Both the position numbers and the translations under genes were made by a program. A stretch of 8,574 nt of DNA from an uncultured Micrococcales bacterium. GTDB lineage: Bacteria > Actinomycetota > Actinomycetes > Actinomycetales > Microbacteriaceae. The stretch spans positions 1 to 8,574 of the forward strand of contig CAIPNT010000172.1 in NCBI GenBank assembly GCA_903866485.1. Reading direction: 5' to 3'. A model generated the notes under the pieces. The model did not search any database. It had not been told where the DNA came from and saw nothing but the letters and a program-made list of their open reading frames with translations. Each line of letters opens with the position of its first letter. Position 1 is the stretch's first letter. Of the stretch, positions 6,910 through 8,574 are shown in pieces.

Positions 6910-7143
6910 CTATTTGGCTTTTTTGATTCGGATAATCGAAACGCTGAAACCAACGATTGAGAGCAATAGGAAACCCCAACTGGCAACCTGGCGTTGCTGC
7001 TCTATGGCGGCACAAGAGGTCCAGTCGTCGAGTTGCTGCACAGTGCAAAGACTCGAGTTGAAGAAGCCTAGAACCGATGCAAAGACACCAACCAGGCTGA
7101 CGGTCGCAAGCATTGCCATCGAGTTGTTAGAAACCTTTGCCAT
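6910..7143 (-). CDS. Small two-helix membrane protein with two loop cysteines
   Basis: A 77-aa protein that I do not recognise. Seen: a hydrophobic helix at about 9-29, a loop at about 30-52 with Cys33 and Cys44, a second hydrophobic helix at about 53-71, and a basic end RIKKAK. Lys3 and the basic tail suggest both ends are cytoplasmic (positive-inside rule), so the cysteine loop would face outside, where a disulfide could form. The ATG at 7141-7143 overlaps the thioredoxin stop as TAATG, and GGAGG sits at 7151-7155, so translation is very probably coupled. It is followed in the same frame by the decarboxylase, separated by one TAG and three sense codons. The coding call rests on the strong ribosome site, the tight packing and the clear membrane pattern. 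Function is unknown; a redox or envelope role is inference. Confidence 0.8.
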   Translation of the reverse strand: MAKVSNNSMAMLATVSLVGVFASVLGFFNSSLCTVQQLDDWTSCAAIEQQRQVASWGFLLLSIVGFSVSIIRIKKAK

Positions 7144-7532
7144 TATTCAACCTCCGAAAGGTCACCAATGTCTTCGCCTTGCTTTGCAATCTCAGCCTTG
7201 ATTTCATCCATGTCTAGGCCCTTTACCGCTGCGATCAGCTCTTCGAGACCAGCACCTGGTAAGGCGCCTGCACGGTTATAGAGCAAGATGCCATCTCTGA
7301 AAACCATCAGAGTAGGAATCGATGAGATGCCGGCTTCCGAGGCAAGCTGCTTTTCGGCTTCGGTGTCTACCTTGCCAAACTTAATGTCTGGGTGCTTAGT
7401 AGAAGCCTCTTCAAAAATTGGGGCGAACTGGCGACATGGTCCACACCATTCTGCCCAAAAATCGACAATGACCATTCCATCGGATACGACTGTGTCGCCG
7501 AAATTCGTTGCACCTAGTTCGATGGTTGCCAT
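7143..7532 (-). CDS. trxA: Thioredoxin with acidic C-terminal extension
   Basis: A 129-aa cytosolic thioredoxin, a general dithiol reductant fed by thioredoxin reductase. Seen: the active site WCGPC at 29-33, Asp25-type buried acid in VDFWAEW, KVDTEAE at 55-60, and the cis-proline Pro73 in SIPT. Ordinary thioredoxins end near residue 105. Here about 22 more residues follow, acidic and probably helical ([15 protein letters not shown]...). The sequence around [15 protein letters not shown] resembles the mycobacterial TrxB (Rv1471) type, which also carries a short extension. No signal peptide is seen. GAGGAG lies 9 nt before the ATG, inside the end of the transporter gene, which it overlaps by 19 bp. 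It overlaps the next gene by one base. Confidence 0.95.
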   Translation of the reverse strand: MATIELGATNFGDTVVSDGMVIVDFWAEWCGPCRQFAPIFEEASTKHPDIKFGKVDTEAEKQLASEAGISSIPTLMVFRDGILLYNRAGALPGAGLEELIAAVKGLDMDEIKAEIAKQGEDIGDLSEVE

Positions 7533-8452
7533 TGTGTTTTTCTCCTCGATATCTGAGCTATAACTATGCCCGCTATAACTAACAAACCGCCGGCGGTTTG
7601 TAATCCATCTATTTTTTCACCGAGCCAGAGATAGGCAAAAATGAATCCGAAGATGGTTTCGGCCGTTGAAAAGACTCCGACACTAGTTGCCGTGAGGTGG
7701 CCCAGAGCCGAGTAGGTGAAAAACAGTGGCAGAAATGAACCCATCAACCCAAGCCACGCAAATGCAACCCAGCCATAGACGTGAAGCGAACCAAGATTGC
7801 CGCCCAGTGAAAGTTGGTTCGAGAATCTTGAGAAGTCAAAGGTCCACCAAGGTGTCAAGACCACCCACATCAGGGTTGAAAACATCATTGTGTAAAAAAG
7901 CGTAGACATTGCCGGTCGGTGGGTGTTCAGGTGTTCGCCAACCAGATAGTAGATGGCAGTTGCAAAGGCTGCGGTGGCTGCAAATCCGATGCCTACAGCA
8001 TTGAGCCCACCCTGCCAGATGTGCGAAACAAGCACCAGACCGGCAAGTACTAGGGCAACGCCGAACCAAACTTTGGCGCCCAGGCGTTCTTTGAATAAAA
8101 CCATCGAAGCTATCGGCACAATGATGACGGCGGTGTATTGAATTAGCAGCGCGACACCCACCGGCAGGTTGGCCACGGCGTTGGCATATGACCACTGCAT
8201 AGTGCCTACTCCAGCTATACCGAGCAGGGCAAACCACTTCCACTCACTCTTGCGCACCTTGAACGCTTGCCGGTTGGTGAAGGTAAGGATGAGCGCTGCT
8301 ATGGCCGACGTTGTCAGAGATCGAAACAAGGTGACCTGAGCCGCGGTGACCCCGCTTTGCATGATGGTTTTGGCTGTGCTGCCATTTAACCCAAAAAGGA
8401 TTGTCGCACCGAGCAGCATGAGCGCGCCAAGGGCAGGTTTTTTAGCTTGCAA
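7514..8452 (-). CDS. EamA/DMT-family transporter
   Basis: A 312-aa inner-membrane protein with the ten-helix, two-repeat layout of the drug/metabolite transporter superfamily (RhtA/YdcZ/EamA type), whose characterised members mainly export amino acids or other small metabolites. Seen: two homologous halves at about 8-143 and 153-301; the first ends its core with [11 protein letters not shown] (119-129) and the second with [11 protein letters not shown] (275-285), the conserved L-x-E...G turn of each EamA unit; a short cytoplasmic basic tail RRKTQW. The start is a TTG at 8450-8452 with AGAGG 5-6 nt upstream, overlapping the stop of the aldo/keto reductase gene. The gap is only 8 bp. The substrate is unknown; export of an amino acid or amine made by the same operon is a guess from context. 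Confidence 0.92.
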   Translation of the reverse strand: MQAKKPALGALMLLGATILFGLNGSTAKTIMQSGVTAAQVTLFRSLTTSAIAALILTFTNRQAFKVRKSEWKWFALLGIAGVGTMQWSYANAVANLPVGVALLIQYTAVIIVPIASMVLFKERLGAKVWFGVALVLAGLVLVSHIWQGGLNAVGIGFAATAAFATAIYYLVGEHLNTHRPAMSTLFYTMMFSTLMWVVLTPWWTFDFSRFSNQLSLGGNLGSLHVYGWVAFAWLGLMGSFLPLFFTYSALGHLTATSVGVFSTAETIFGFIFAYLWLGEKIDGLQTAGGLLVIAGIVIAQISRRKTQWQPSN

Positions 8453-8460
8453 AGTTGCCT

Positions 8461-8574
8461 CTAAGCGGCTGTTCCGTGAATGGCAAACTCGTCGATTGCC
8501 TTGAGCTCGTCGATGGTAAGTCTTGAGGCATTTAGCGCCTGGTAGTTCTGCTCAAGTTGTTGCACGCTGCTGGC
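8461..8574 (-). CDS. Aldo/keto reductase, C-terminal fragment
   Basis: An open frame enters from the right edge and ends at TAG (8461-8463), giving the last 37 residues of a larger protein. It begins ASSVQQLEQNYQAL and continues with LTIDELKAIDEFA. This matches the C-terminus of NADPH-dependent aldo/keto reductases (YghZ/MgrA or general AKR type), where a GA-S/T-x-V-x-Q-L-x-x-N block binds the adenosine part of NADPH and is followed by an SAEEL-x-x-ID helix. The catalytic part lies outside the window. It is the upstream member of the minus-strand cluster and its stop overlaps the ribosome site of the transporter gene. Family call from a short piece, so moderate confidence. Confidence 0.78.
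   Translation of the reverse strand, partial: ASSVQQLEQNYQALNASRLTIDELKAIDEFAIHGTAA

Noticed and set aside
7836..8243. Minus-strand frame of 135 codons within the transporter gene
   Set aside because: It is the same strand in a different frame. The transporter frame gives continuous hydrophobic helices and two EamA repeats; this one is Cys/Arg/His-rich with no pattern.

Overview
The window looks like chromosomal DNA from a streamlined, mid-GC actinobacterium. The evidence is a base composition near half G+C, very tight gene packing, a tRNA gene with no encoded CCA, an actinobacterial-type alanine dehydrogenase next to a divergent AldR-like regulator, and a mycobacterial-TrxB-like thioredoxin. 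A freshwater Microbacteriaceae lineage of the Rhodoluna/Aquiluna kind would fit, but that assignment is inference from style and not proof.

Left part (1-2628): a short-chain dehydrogenase/reductase (minus strand, C-terminus outside the window) diverges from aspartate ammonia-lyase (aspA, plus strand). Their shared 126-bp spacer carries a perfect 7+7 inverted repeat. aspA converges on a UPF0303/haem-degrading-domain gene, and their stop codons interlock.

Middle part (2629-4507): an intact tRNA-Arg(UCU) lies between the UPF0303 gene, which is probably leaderless, and an Lrp/AsnC regulator (aldR-like). The regulator diverges from alanine dehydrogenase (ald) across a 133-bp AT-rich spacer with two palindromes, a classic arrangement for local amino-acid-responsive control. 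ald again ends in interlocked stop codons, this time with the agmatine deiminase-family gene.

Right part (4504-8574): a minus-strand run of six closely packed genes that reads like one operon. In transcription order it holds an aldo/keto reductase (only the C-terminus is here), an EamA/DMT-type transporter, a thioredoxin with an acidic tail, a small two-helix membrane protein with two loop cysteines, a group II PLP-dependent amino acid decarboxylase, and an agmatine deiminase-family enzyme. Spacings run from a 19-bp overlap to 27 bp.

Taken together, the window is rich in amino acid nitrogen metabolism: Asp to fumarate plus ammonia, Ala/pyruvate interconversion, amino acid to amine, and guanidine deimination, with a candidate metabolite exporter. 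No mobile element, CRISPR array, phage gene or rRNA was seen. There is no clear new system. The points most worth checking are the thioredoxin/two-cysteine membrane protein pair, the 16-bp palindrome over the decarboxylase start, and the unassigned substrates of the decarboxylase and deiminase.
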